Below, piece after piece: positions 35,837 through 45,849 of a stretch of 64,000 nt of DNA. The position numbers and the translations under genes were made by a program. The DNA is from Loxodes magnus (lineage: Eukaryota; Ciliophora; Karyorelictea; Loxodida; Loxodidae). Positions within the stretch are counted from its first letter, which is position 1. Every line of letters starts with the position of its first letter. The stretch lies in contig CAMPDV010000019.1 of assembly GCA_946699065.1 (NCBI GenBank), forward strand, positions 248,001 through 312,000. The letters run 5' to 3'. The notes under the pieces are model-generated. The model saw only the letters and a list, made by a program, of their open reading frames with translations, made no database searches and was not told where the DNA came from.

Positions 35837-36261
35837 GTTCTCTTCAAATTTTATCTTTTAAATATTTTGAAGATAATAGGTATTTATTAGATATTGAACA
35901 TAATTGCTATATTAATCTCATTATATACTTCTTCCGTTTTGAAAGAATGGAAATTCCAAATTTTTCAATTTTTATTTATTTCAGTTCTTTAGCTTTCTTT
36001 TTAATCATTGACTTAGCTAATCATAATTTAAATCTTAGGTACTTTGAATTATCGATAAATTTATTCTTTTTTAGATAAATTATTTTACATAATCATATCT
36101 TTTTTAAATTCCTTTATTCTATATACATTAAGAGCTAAAAGTTTATCTAAACTATTGTAGACTTGCTCTTACTGTTTTTTTTAGAATTTATTTATTTTAT
36201 AACATAGCATATTTATGGCTTAACTAAGCTTTGAGTATAGTAAAAGATAGGCTAAGCTAAA
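35837..36261. other. AT-rich spacer
   Basis: Nothing recognised up to the target-site duplication of the next element. Confidence 0.4.
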
Positions 36262-36274
36262 TAATTTAAGTAAT
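36262..36274. repeat. target-site duplication (13 bp)
   Basis: TAATTTAAGTAAT, exact match to 37250-37262. Confidence 0.88.
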
Positions 36275-37249
36275 AAAAAAAATAAAAAATGGTTGAAGGT
36301 TTCAAGCCAGGCTTCTATACCACCTCTTCCTAAGCCAAAAAGGAAGGGAGGAAGCAAGAAATAAAGTCTTAATAATCTTAACAATCTTCTCTATCACAAC
36401 CTTAACCAACACTGAACTAACAACTTGGAATCTAACAAAACGAACGAAAGCCAACCTTGAAGAATATACACACGGAAACTCTAACCTCAAGCGAGAAACC
36501 GAGGAAACAGATGAAGTCTGTTTCTCTTTAGGATGTATCAGAATTCAACCCTTTTGGTCAGATGAGCATGGAGTAGCTCATCAAAGTGGTACTGAACCTC
36601 CAGGAAGAGGTCAAGAAATTGAAGAAGGACAATGATATGCTGATGGCAAAGCTAGACCTAGCAGAAGGAATTGAATCAAGACTTATGTCCTAAGAAAGAG
36701 ATCTTAACACCTTTTGGAATATCTCACAAAGTCAGACTAACAAATCCTAAAATTAGCTTCAGTAACAATCTGATCTGAGTTACAGACTGGAAAAGTAGAA
36801 GAGAAATTGTAAACTTTTAAGAAAGATTAAAGCGAAACTGGAGCTATACAAATGGAAATCGAAGCCTAGAAAGAGCAAAAAAATCAAGGAAAATAATTCA
36901 AAATAAAAAGAAATGTTTCTGCTGTGGAAGCGTATAACATTTTTATCGGAAGTGTCAGAAATTCCAATAGAAATAAAGAAACTATTGGATAAAGAACAAA
37001 AAAAGAAGAAAAAAGAAGAAGCAAGAATGAAAAGAATGTATTGCAACCCGGATAGTTCAATATACAAGATCAAGATGGAACCATATCAAGTAAAAGGAAG
37101 GAAAACCTGGAGAAACCCGAGTTCCCAATTTCGCTAAAATTGGACGTCCCAAACATTTATATTTAACACCAGGGACCCGAACTGCTGTCCTCCTGACGGG
37201 GTTGGAAATCCCTAAAACGGAAAACTCAAAATTAATATTATTATTATTT
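36275..37249 (+). mobile_element. Gag-only retroposon, family A (plus strand)
   Basis: A 975-bp element with exact 13-bp duplications. The ORF starts at ATG 36289, 14 nt from the 5' end: MVEGFKPGFYTTSSQ, a Gln/Ser-rich linker, GQMSMEQLIKVVLNLQEEVKK and a coiled coil with IESRLMSQERDLNTFW. A zinc knuckle CFCCGSVQHFYRKC (CX2CX4HX4C) lies at 36914-36955 but in a shifted frame, and a Lys/Glu-rich C-terminus lies in yet another, so this copy is also damaged. The 3' end has a GGGGTTGGAAATCCC stem-loop and an AAATTAATATTATTATTATT tail. A 54-nt block (CTAATCC/CAAATCC...CTGGAAAA) is almost identical to the copy at 33.6 kb, so movement looks recent. No reverse transcriptase is present. Confidence 0.88.
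36914..36955 (+). other. CCHC zinc-knuckle coding segment
   Basis: CFCCGSVQHFYRKC: Cys, Cys, His and Cys in exact CX2CX4HX4C spacing, with His after a TAA-coded Gln. Confidence 0.85.
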
Positions 37250-37262
37250 TAATTTAAGTAAT
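37250..37262. repeat. target-site duplication (13 bp)
   Basis: TAATTTAAGTAAT directly after the element's TTA-rich tail. Confidence 0.88.
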
Positions 37263-37806
37263 TAAAATATTTATCATATTATAAAGATAAAAATATTTTA
37301 GTTAATTAATTCACTTTCATAAAAAATATTGTATAAAAAATATTAATTAGATCAGATATTTCATTTTATTTAAATTTATAAATTTATGCCTCTTTTCATG
37401 CCTTGCCTCTTCTCTTCTTCCAACTAACCATTGATTCTCAAAATATTTTTGTTCTTCTTTGTTCTTATTATCTTTATAATTTTTTCTCAATTGCAATTGT
37501 CTTTTGCTTTTTAAATTCCTGTGAAAAATTCTGATTTGTAGATATATTTCTAATTATTGCTTATAAATAAATAGTTAACTCAAGTATATTTTGCCATAAT
37601 TTATTAATCTTTCCTAGTATTTTTAGGAAACTTATTTAAAAAATTACTTATTATCCTAATAGTAGAAATATTTGAAAATATGTTTAATTATTTCTTTATC
37701 TCCACATATACACAACTAACTTTTCACAAGAAAATGACGAAAAAGTAAATCATACTTTATAATGTAAGAGAGAGTTCGAAACTTAAATATTACGATAATA
37801 AAAAAA

Positions 37807-38530
37807 ATGGAAAAAAACCGGGAATCTAAACCTTAAATTCTAACCTAATAAATAAATCTTAAATCTCAGTTAACTAAAAAGAGTCAAGAATTCAAAAAAG
37901 ATAAATCTACTCCTGTTAAGGATTGGAAAATACTGAATTTCTTAACAAACTTAAAAAGTTTGAGAAACCCCATTAGCAAGAAATTATTTAGCTTTTCCTT
38001 TAATGAGAATATAGAACTATAGATTCTGATGGCGGAAAACTAAAATATTCGGTTTCTTTTGTAAGATAAAAAAAAGAAAATCAAGGCTAGGTAAGTAAAT
38101 TTTAGTTTAAAATTGTAGTCTTAACTTCCAAATTTGTAAAAATATAAAAAGACCTAGAAGTAAATTCATAGAAAATTAAAGAATAAGTTCAATTACCAGT
38201 AAAAAAAAACGAACTACAAGCAGATAAGATGAAAATTGAAAAAAAAATTTAAACGAAATAAAAATTTTACTTCAGCCCCTTAATAAAACGTTTTTGGTGT
38301 TTTCAAAAGACTGTACATTTATGGAAGCAATGTCTAAAGTGCAAAAGAGTACTTGAGCAGCACCGAAAGAATTAGGAACATCGAGAAGGTTATATTGTAA
38401 TGCTTAAGAGGTATTTATAGAAAGAAGCTGGTATTAGAAGACTCAAGTGTTACATTACTAAACAGGATCTTGGTAATTCATAGTAAAAAAATAAAAAACT
38501 TCAAAAGAACATCGATGACATCAGAATTTT
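37807..38530 (+). mobile_element. Gag-like element, family B, degenerate copy
   Basis: Closely similar over about 700 bp to 41840-42560, starting at the same ATGGAAAAAAA. The coiled coil (EFLNKLKKFEKPHQQEII) and tail (LKCYITKQDLGNSQQKNKKLQ) are recognisable. The knuckle region reads RFWCFQKTVHLWKQCLKC, missing the first Cys. Similarity to the sister copy stops near 38530, so the 3' part is lost or replaced. Frames shift between N-terminus and knuckle. No target-site duplication was found. Confidence 0.7.
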
Positions 38531-38539
38531 TTCTTTTAT

Positions 38540-39280
38540 TGGACAAATCTCTATAGTGTTAATTTATTCTAAATAAAATATATTCCTTATTTTTACTTCA
38601 ATATAATTCTCAATAAAAAGTTATTGGAAGTCATGATTTTGTTTTCATTATTTATTTCATATAAATAAACTACCTTTTATTCTTTCTAAAAATATAAAGC
38701 TTTTGTAAAAAAATATTTTATTTATGTATAGAATAATTCAGCTAAGAATAAGCATTAGTTAATCAAGCTTTTTTATTATTTTTTAGCTACTTATTTCACT
38801 CTACTAAAACCAAGATGTTTCAAAAAGATGAAGCATAATCAAGAATCGATTTTAATCTTAATAAATACTTTGAAATGTATTATTTTATTGTTATTATTAA
38901 TTAAATGAGAAATTGAATTAAATTATCAGATAATTATTACTCTACTGAAAAATAAAGCAAATAAAGCTAAAATTAAAAAAAGAAAAAATAGAAAAAATAA
39001 ATTTATATTCAAAATCTAAGTAGTCGAAATAAAGCATATATTAATAATTTTACTTTAAAATGGCTATAATAAGGTAAAGTATCTTATTTAAAAAATTTGA
39101 TAATGCTGATATTTTAAATAAAAAATTAGAAAAAATGTAGTGAAATAGCAGTAAGTAATTAAAAAGATGAAATTTCAGTATAGAAGTAAAATTTATGAGA
39201 TTTCGTAAAAGTAAATTGTGATAATGTTTGAAGTATAAATGGTATAAGGATAAAATTAAGTTTATAATCTTAGAGAAGAG
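38540..39280. other. AT-rich spacer
   Basis: No conserved frame or repeat recognised. Confidence 0.4.
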
Positions 39281-39560
39281 CTTCACAGTTAATTTCTATT
39301 TGTACCAACTCTCTCCTAAACTAAAGGAAGTTGTAGGAATTATCTAATCCACCATCCTTGTTTCCCTGAAATCCATTTGCACTACTGGTTTCTTCTCAAA
39401 TTGCTATTCTATTCTTTGATTCTTGAGTAATATTATTTCTCTGCATATTTATCCTGTCTTTGCTGGTCATATGCAGAAAAGTTAATCTAATAATTATTTC
39501 CTATTATTTCTTTCAATATTTGTTTTCTCTAAACATTTTTTCAACAGTGATTCTTCAAAC
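39280..39560 (-). CDS. possible Asn/Gln-rich exon, unidentified
   Basis: GC rises on this short stretch and a minus-strand frame reads RNNITQESKNRIAIWEET, then SANGFQGNKDGGLDNSY and FLQFRRELVQIEINCE. No family is recognised and neither end can be fixed, so it may be an exon of a larger gene or a chance frame. Confidence 0.25.
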
Positions 39561-40481
39561 ATATATAACATCGGATTTTTCTAAGATATAAATTTATCTT
39601 ATTTTTATCTTATTGTTGATATTCAAATTAATTTCTATTGAAATATTTTATTACTAATCTAATGCCTTTTAAATTACTACTTATTATTATTATTATCCTT
39701 ACTTTTCTTAAAGTTCTTTTATTTGCTATTAAATTTTAGAAAATTGCAATTAAAACATTCGAAGAACTTTATTGAATTGTTTGTCGATCCCTTCCGTTTT
39801 AATAACAGTTTATAATTAGATCTAATTATAAATTTCTTCAATGGATGAAATTTATAGATTTAGTTATTCCATCAGATTTTCTAGCGATTTTAAAGTTTTA
39901 TATCCTTTATCTTTGTTGCTTTAATTCGTATTATATGATGGATATTCCTTTTTTACGATTATGAGTATGCTTCCTTATATTATATTTCTTAAACTTAATG
40001 AGGCTCTTATTCAATTGCATTAGATTATTGTTCTTGTTTTTTAACGAATAAGCCAAAAGAGGAATATTTTTTAAGTGGCATTTTATTTTTTATTAAATAC
40101 AATTAAATTATACTCGAAGCTTATTTTTTAAGATTTTTAACTAACTGAAAATAAAAAAAAAAATTTCAAATAAATCAGTTTTATTTTAAATTTATTGCTA
40201 GATTAAAAAAATTATCACTAAATTAATTATTTTTATTCTTAAATTATTTTGGAAAGCAAAACAATAGAAAAATTTAAAGTACTTTATTAATAAGGGAAAT
40301 TAATAATAATATCATTATTAAATAAACTCTTGATTCAAAAGGAAAACTTTTGTTAAAAGATGATAACGAATTTAAATTTTATTTAATAAACATAGATAAT
40401 CTTTAAACTTTTGTATTTAATTAACATTTTTAAAATAGATAAAACAATACATTATAAGTATAATTTTATTATATAATTTAT
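39560..40481. other. AT-rich spacer
   Basis: No gene or repeat recognised up to the SINE-like repeat. Confidence 0.4.
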
Positions 40482-40807
40482 TTTAAATAGGGAGGAGAAA
40501 TCCTCCCATTGTGATTGATAGAAACTCTAGTACCAGAAAGTACCCCGTGTGAAGACCTGAACAAGAATCTAGGCAGGAGCCAAGGATGTCAAGACCGAGA
40601 CATCAATTAACGATATTTTGAATGATGCCTGAGATTAAGTCTCTTTAGGGAAACACTCTGACACTGGCCCAATAGGAGACAAGAATTTCCAAGGGATGTT
40701 AGCACAGGGTAGAATGTAATGTAATATGTTTTTAAATTAAAAAAAATGTAATTAAAGAACTGCGCGATATCGTAGTGCTACGTGCTCTATAATCTTAGTT
40801 TTTTTAT
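40482..40807 (+). repeat. SINE-like repeat with terminal AGAGC/GCTCT hairpin
   Basis: A GC-raised 325-bp unit. It starts TTTAAATAGGGAGGAGAAATCC (GGAGGAGAAATCCTCC hairpin) and ends in a hairpin at 40755-40793 (AAGAACTGCGCGATATCG..GTGCTACGTGCTCTATAAT) plus a T7 run that could end Pol III transcription. Related along its length to 43981-44299, and by its last ~40 bp to the inverted-repeat arms. No protein-coding frame is evident. Confidence 0.75.
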
Positions 40808-40809
40808 CA

Positions 40810-41820
40810 ACGTAAGTTGAATAAAACTTCAATACATTTAAAAAAAAAAGTATTATAAATACATGGATTAACTTTTACATCATATTTTAAAAATTTCATT
40901 TAATTTGATAAAAAATTTACGCTGTATTTTCTGGAAATCTTACTTTATCTCTTTATTATGTAAACAATAATCTTCTTCATATGCTTTTTTACATTTCTTA
41001 TCTTGACTGTTTGCTTATTAGTAATCCTCATTTAAACTTATTTCCTCATATTTTTATTATTTCAAACTATGGAAGCCAATTTTAATTAATTTTTTTAATT
41101 TTGCATATTATTCCCATATTTATTTCTTAGATTTTACATAATATAAACACATTTTAATTATTATAAGTATTAAAATTACTTAATTTAATTACTTTAAAAC
41201 TTTCTTTAAGCAAAGTATAAGTATTTAATTATTTAGCATTCAATCTTCATATTTTCAGTTATAGGAAATTAATCCTCATATTTACAGTCTCTATGTATTT
41301 AAATTTTTTTATTATATCTGCATATATAATATTTAGTTTCAAGCTTTCTTAAGGTTGTAATCATTCATTTAATTCCTTCAAATTAACTTGGATTTTATAA
41401 GTTCACTAATTAGCATTCTTTAGTTTTTAATCAGATAGGCATATTTTTTATATTTAGGTAGGCAAAAATTAGATTAATGAAACAAATTAAAAGCTTTAAT
41501 ATTTTAATAATGCTTATAGTATTTTTATCTGCTTTTTCTTCATGATTTTAGCTATCAATCCCACTTTGTATGGAATTTTTTAGTTATTGTAATAGTATAT
41601 GATGTTTTAATGGTATAATAATAATAGTAATTATTATATTTAATTAAAGGCATTTTATTTTATAGATTAAATAGCAATAATCAAAGAAATAGCAATAAAT
41701 TTGCATGGTTCCACCTTTTAAAAAGGATTATCACGATTTTAGCCAGTTGAATCATTTCCAATTAAATCCTGGGTTTGATTCCTATTTTTTATTTTTATTG
41801 CAATCATAAATACTTCTTTA
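40810..41820. other. AT-rich spacer with one GC-raised patch
   Basis: Mostly AT-rich. Near 41700-41790 a short patch ends CCTGGGTTTGATTCC, which looks like a T-arm but has no matching acceptor stem or anticodon arm. Possibly an old retroposon end. Confidence 0.4.
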
Positions 41821-41834
41821 TAATATTTTTCTAA
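41821..41834. repeat. target-site duplication (14 bp)
   Basis: TAATATTTTTCTAA, exact match to 42788-42801. Confidence 0.88.
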
Positions 41835-42787
41835 GAAAAATGGAAAAAAAACCGGGAATCTAAACCTTGAATTCTAACCTTAAAGATCAATCTTAAGTCT
41901 CAGTTAATTAATAAGAACCAAGAATTAAAAAAAGATAAATCTACTCCTGTTAAGGATTGAGAAATATGGAATTTCCTAGCAAACTGAAAAAGCTTGAGAA
42001 ACCCCACAAGCAAGACATTATTTAGCTTTATTTATTAATCGAGAAAATGAATACCGAAATATAGATCCTGAAGGCGGAAAACTTGATCTTCGGCTTCTTT
42101 TTTTAGATAGAAAAAAGGAAGATCAAGACTTGGTAAGTAAAGTTTAGTTTTAAATTGAAGCCTTAACTTCCTAATTTGAACTATTAGAAAAAAAACCTAG
42201 AAGCAAATAAATAGAAAATTAAAGAAGAAATTCGATTACCAATCAAAAAATACTAACTTCAATCAGAAAAGATGGAAATTGAAAAAATGTAAACAGAATA
42301 AAAATTTTAATTCAATCCCTTAATAAAATGTTGCTATTGTTGTCAAAAGGATGGACATTTTTGGAGGTAATGTCCGAAGTGAAAAAGAGTGCTTGAGCAG
42401 CACCATAAATAATTTGGAACATCGAGGAGGCTATATTGTAACTAATTTGGAGATATTTACAGAAAGAAGCTGATATTAGATGATTGAAGTGTTACATTAC
42501 TAAACAGAATCTTGGTAATTCATAGTAAAAAAATAAACAACTTCAAAAGGACAACGATGACCTTAGAATTTATTAAGAGAAGCTGGAGAAAAATTACAAG
42601 AAGATGAAAGAACAATTCTATTAGCTTATAGAAGAGAAAGAAGAATTATCTCAGTTTGAAATTGATTCAGATGAAGACATGTATAGTTGAGTATTGAATA
42701 TAAAAACTTTTATTGTCTTTAATTCGAGGAAACATTTCCTCTAATTAAGGATGACCCTAACCCTTATAGTTAAAATTAATTAATTAA
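41835..42787 (+). mobile_element. Gag-only retroposon, family B
   Basis: A 953-bp element between exact 14-bp duplications. The ORF begins 5 nt inside the element at ATG 41840 and stays open to TGA 42695-42697 (285 aa). It has a coiled coil (FPSKLKKLEKPHKQDII, MNTEIQILKAENLIF) and an intact CX2CX4HX4C knuckle CYCCQKDGHFWRQC (42332-42373) followed by PKWKRVLEQHHK. After the knuckle a better C-terminus lies in another frame: QQKNKQLQKDNDDL, EKLEKNYKKMKEQFYQLIEE, EIDSDEDMYS, then TGA 42688-42690. Two 1-nt insertions relative to the sister copy would explain the shift. The 3' end has a GAGGAAACATTTCCTC hairpin and a (TTAA)n tail. Gag-like RNA binding is inferred; no reverse transcriptase is present. 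Confidence 0.88.
42332..42373 (+). other. CCHC zinc-knuckle coding segment
   Basis: CYCCQKDGHFWRQC with all four zinc ligands in canonical spacing, in frame with the upstream coiled coil. Confidence 0.9.
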
Positions 42788-42801
42788 TAATATTTTTCTA
42801 A
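42788..42801. repeat. target-site duplication (14 bp)
   Basis: TAATATTTTTCTAA directly after the TTAA tail. Confidence 0.88.
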
Positions 42802-43980
42802 AAGATCTAATATCAACTAAATTATCAAGTTGAGCCTATTCCTCTTATTAAGACCAGTTATAATAACTAAAAGTTGTTTTCTATTGGATTATTTCTTTTA
42901 ATCTTCATTTTTTTCTTTTTCCATTGAGTTTATATACCCTTTTTAGATTGTCTTATATTTTCAATGTTATAAGCAAATTAATCCAATTTAATTTTTTCTA
43001 TTTTACCTTTTTCCTTTTAACCACTTCTTTATATATTCAAATTTTTTCGTTTTATCCTACTCTATAGTATTTTCCTATTATTTTATACAAGGTATTACTG
43101 TATTTATATATGCAATTCTCTTTTTTCTAATATTTCTAATATTTTTTTATGAATTCTTGATAAATCTGATTATTTATCTTAGCATATTTTAAGAAGATTA
43201 CTTATTTATAATTTGAATCTATAGTTACCTCATAATATTTTTTCTAATTTAGAGCTATTTAATAGCCCATTAGTTTCATTTTTATTTAATTCCATTTCCT
43301 AAGTCTTGGATAATATTCTTTCTTTTACTAAAACAAAAATCGCATTCAGTAATAATACGTTATTTGTCTTTTTGTGTCTTTTCCTACATAATCTGTCTTA
43401 ATCTTCTTTAGACATATTTTTATTTAAAAGTTAATGATGCTACACTGCCTTTTCTTCAGTCTAAAAAAGTAATTATTTTTATTTCCTTTTTGTTAAATCT
43501 TTAGTAGTTGGTTTGTCCTAATATAAATATTCTAATCATATACTTCTATATATGAAATATTTTCTCATATTCTACGTTTGAGAAATTGTTTCTACATTGA
43601 TATAGAACTTTACCGCTACATATATTACAGTCTCTATTTACTTTTCTTTAAAGCTTTATAACTTTCTTGTGTAAGAAAATAATAATTTATCTACAATTTT
43701 TTCAAGAAATTTTATGAATATCTCAAAAAATTTGCTTTTCAGATAGCCTGCTAAAATATCCAGTGTCTACTCTGTGTTTAATAGTAGTTTACATCTAAAA
43801 AAGTAACATTATTTGTCATTAGTGATATTAAAATTTGGCAAATTGTAGTTTATTTTCTACCATTGCATTTTTGGATGCTGAATATGCTACTTATTATTGA
43901 TCTAAGTGTTAGATTTAATAATAATTCTAATATAATAATAAATTCATTTTTTAGATTTATTATATTATATATAATTAAAT
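42802..43980. other. AT-rich spacer
   Basis: About 1.2 kb with no conserved frame or repeat recognised. Confidence 0.4.
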
Positions 43981-44299
43981 TTAAATAGCGAGGGGCAATC
44001 CTCACATTGAGATTTAATTGAGCTAAAATACCAAGAATTACCCTATTTACAAAGAGCGGAAAAATCTTGTCCAAAATCAAGAAGGGCAGACGGAGGCATC
44101 AAGTAGCACAATTTGAAAAGAAGTAAAACATTAAGATCTCTTAGAGTATCACTTAGATTAAGATTTTATAGAAAATAAGATTCTAAATGGAGAGCTAGCG
44201 CTAGGGGAAAATTCAAATAAGAACTTATAAACTTTAAAACTTCATTAAAGAGCTGCACGCCATTGAAATGCTACGCATTTTATAATATTAGTTTTTTTA
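43981..44299 (+). repeat. SINE-like repeat, diverged copy
   Basis: Related to 40482-40807. Shared are the start TTTAAATAGCGAGGGGCAATCC, the internal AGACGGAGGCATCAA, the terminal hairpin at 44247-44290 and a T7 run. It is clearly older, with many substitutions. Confidence 0.7.
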
Positions 44300-44328
44300 A
44301 ATAAATAAATAATAAATAAATAAATTTG

Positions 44329-44369
44329 ATTATAGAGCGCGTAGCATCTCGTTGGTGCGCAGCTCTTTA
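44329..44369 (-). repeat. 5'-truncated SINE-like repeat (3' hairpin only)
   Basis: On the minus strand this is just the last ~40 bp of the family: AAAGAGCTGCGCACCAACG...GCGCTCTATAATC, followed by an AAATTTATTTATTT-type tail. It faces the end of the copy at 43981-44299. Survival of only the 3' end is typical of incomplete target-primed reverse transcription. Confidence 0.75.
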
Positions 44370-45173
44370 TAATAATTTTAAATAAAAATTAAAAAAATGT
44401 ATATAAATGATTCATCGAATTGCAATTATAATTTTTCTTCTTTAATTTAAATTTGAACATTCTCTAGGTACATTCAGGAATATTTTTAATATTATCTCTT
44501 AATAGATAAAAATAAGTTCTTATTACATATTAGCTATCTATTCTATTTTCTTTAACCGGATAATAAATAAATTATTCTTATTTAAATGCAAATGCAAATT
44601 ACAAGCATCTAAGTTATTTTTTAAGATATAATTTTTGAAAATTATTTATTAGAAAGTTCAAAAAGTTTTCAAGTGTCCTTCTTTTAACAATTTATCTTTT
44701 CTTTACCTTAATTAATTTTTCTAATCTTAATTAATCAGTCGTAAAATATTAGATACTTCCTAATCAATAATTTATTTAGCTTTGATTGCTTCATTTTCTT
44801 CTGAAAATAAAATCGCTTTAGTTTAATTGATTTTCTTCTATTTTTTTTATTTGCTTGCTTTCTTTTAAGCATTTTTAATCATTTTTAGTATTTTTTTATA
44901 GCATCTTAGTTATCTTAATTTTTTTAGCTAAACTTATCAGTTTAGCATTATCTTAATTTTAAACTAAGCAGATAGTATGATACACTAGATAATTTTAATA
45001 TATATAGTTTTAATATTATGATTTCAAATATAATATAATTTTTGTTAAAAATAGATTAGAATATCCATCTTTCTAAGAATTAAAAAAGAAAGCCAAGAAA
45101 GCAAGCGACTAACGAGGAGCTAAAAAAGATAAGAAAGAATCGATAGTCTAGCTCATCTTCAGAGGGAAAAATA
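44370..45173. other. AT-rich spacer
   Basis: No gene recognised; upstream flank of the next Gag-like ORF. Confidence 0.4.
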
Positions 45174-45758
45174 ATGGTTGGTTTTACTGAATAAGTTAAT
45201 CCTGGAACTCAAAATAACAAATTTCTCTAAAATTAAATTGAACAAATTAAAGCATAAATTGCAAAGTATGAAGAAACTTTCTTTAATCAATGAGAAAAAA
45301 CTGTATAGAAAATCAAAATAATGATTTTAATTCTTAAAAGTGAACTAATAAAAAATGATTTAGTAACAGAAAATTAACTTTACGAAATGTCTTAATCCAA
45401 TTTCAAATAATCACAAAGAATGATTATAGAAGAAGATCTATATAACAACAGCATAAAAAATAAAGTTAATCAAATTGATTTAAACCTAAGCAAAAGAATT
45501 GAGAAAATAGAAAGAAAGATTTATCCAAAGAAGAAAATTGATAAGCAATTAAAAAATTGTTGGTATTGCTAATCTAAATATTACCTACTAAGAATTTGCA
45601 AAGAATGAAAGCTACTCAAGCATAATGAAGAACAAAGAAATTGAAGGAATCTAAATATACTTTGAATTACTGAATAAGATGTTTATAAATAAAAATTACT
45701 CATAAGAAACTAAGAGATTTCTTTGTGGTAACTACCCATTTATAAAAATGTTCGTTGA
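45174..45758 (+). CDS. Gag-like coiled-coil protein, family C (mobile element ORF)
   Basis: ATG 45174 to TGA 45756-45758 is 194 aa in one frame. It has a helical N-terminus (QIEQIKAQIAKYEETFF, RIEKIERKIYPKKK). At 45558-45599 it has a knuckle-like CWYCQSKYYLLRIC, with the His ligand replaced by Tyr but spacing kept. Then KEWKLLKHNEEQRNW and DVYKQKLLIRN parallel the PKWKRVLEQHHK...DIYRKKLIL region of family B. Downstream (45.79 kb) is a hairpin ATACCTGG-TTGAAAT-CCCAGGGTAT followed by an A/T-rich TAATAATAATAAAA tail, the same 3' design as the other elements. No target-site duplication was found. It is probably a diverged member of the same superfamily. Confidence 0.68.
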
Positions 45759-45784
45759 GAACAATCATCAAAAAAAATTTGTTA

Positions 45785-45812
45785 ATTGATACCTGGTTGA
45801 AATCCCAGGGTA
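45785..45812 (+). repeat. 3' terminal hairpin of Gag-like element
   Basis: ATACCTGG pairs with CCCAGGGTAT around TTGAAAT. It resembles a tRNA T-arm but no other tRNA arm is present. Confidence 0.55.
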
Positions 45813-45849
45813 TGCAAATCTTTATTTTACGTTTAGCTAAATAATAATA

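Noticed and set aside
41700..41790. Possible tRNA (CCTGGGTTTGATTCC)
   Set aside because: The T-arm-like piece has no matching acceptor stem, D-arm or anticodon arm.
42440..42470. A conserved 24-25 nt intron in family B elements (GTAA...TAG/CAG)
   Set aside because: The copy at 38.4 kb is open through this segment without splicing, and the 1-nt length difference is better explained by indels in decaying copies.
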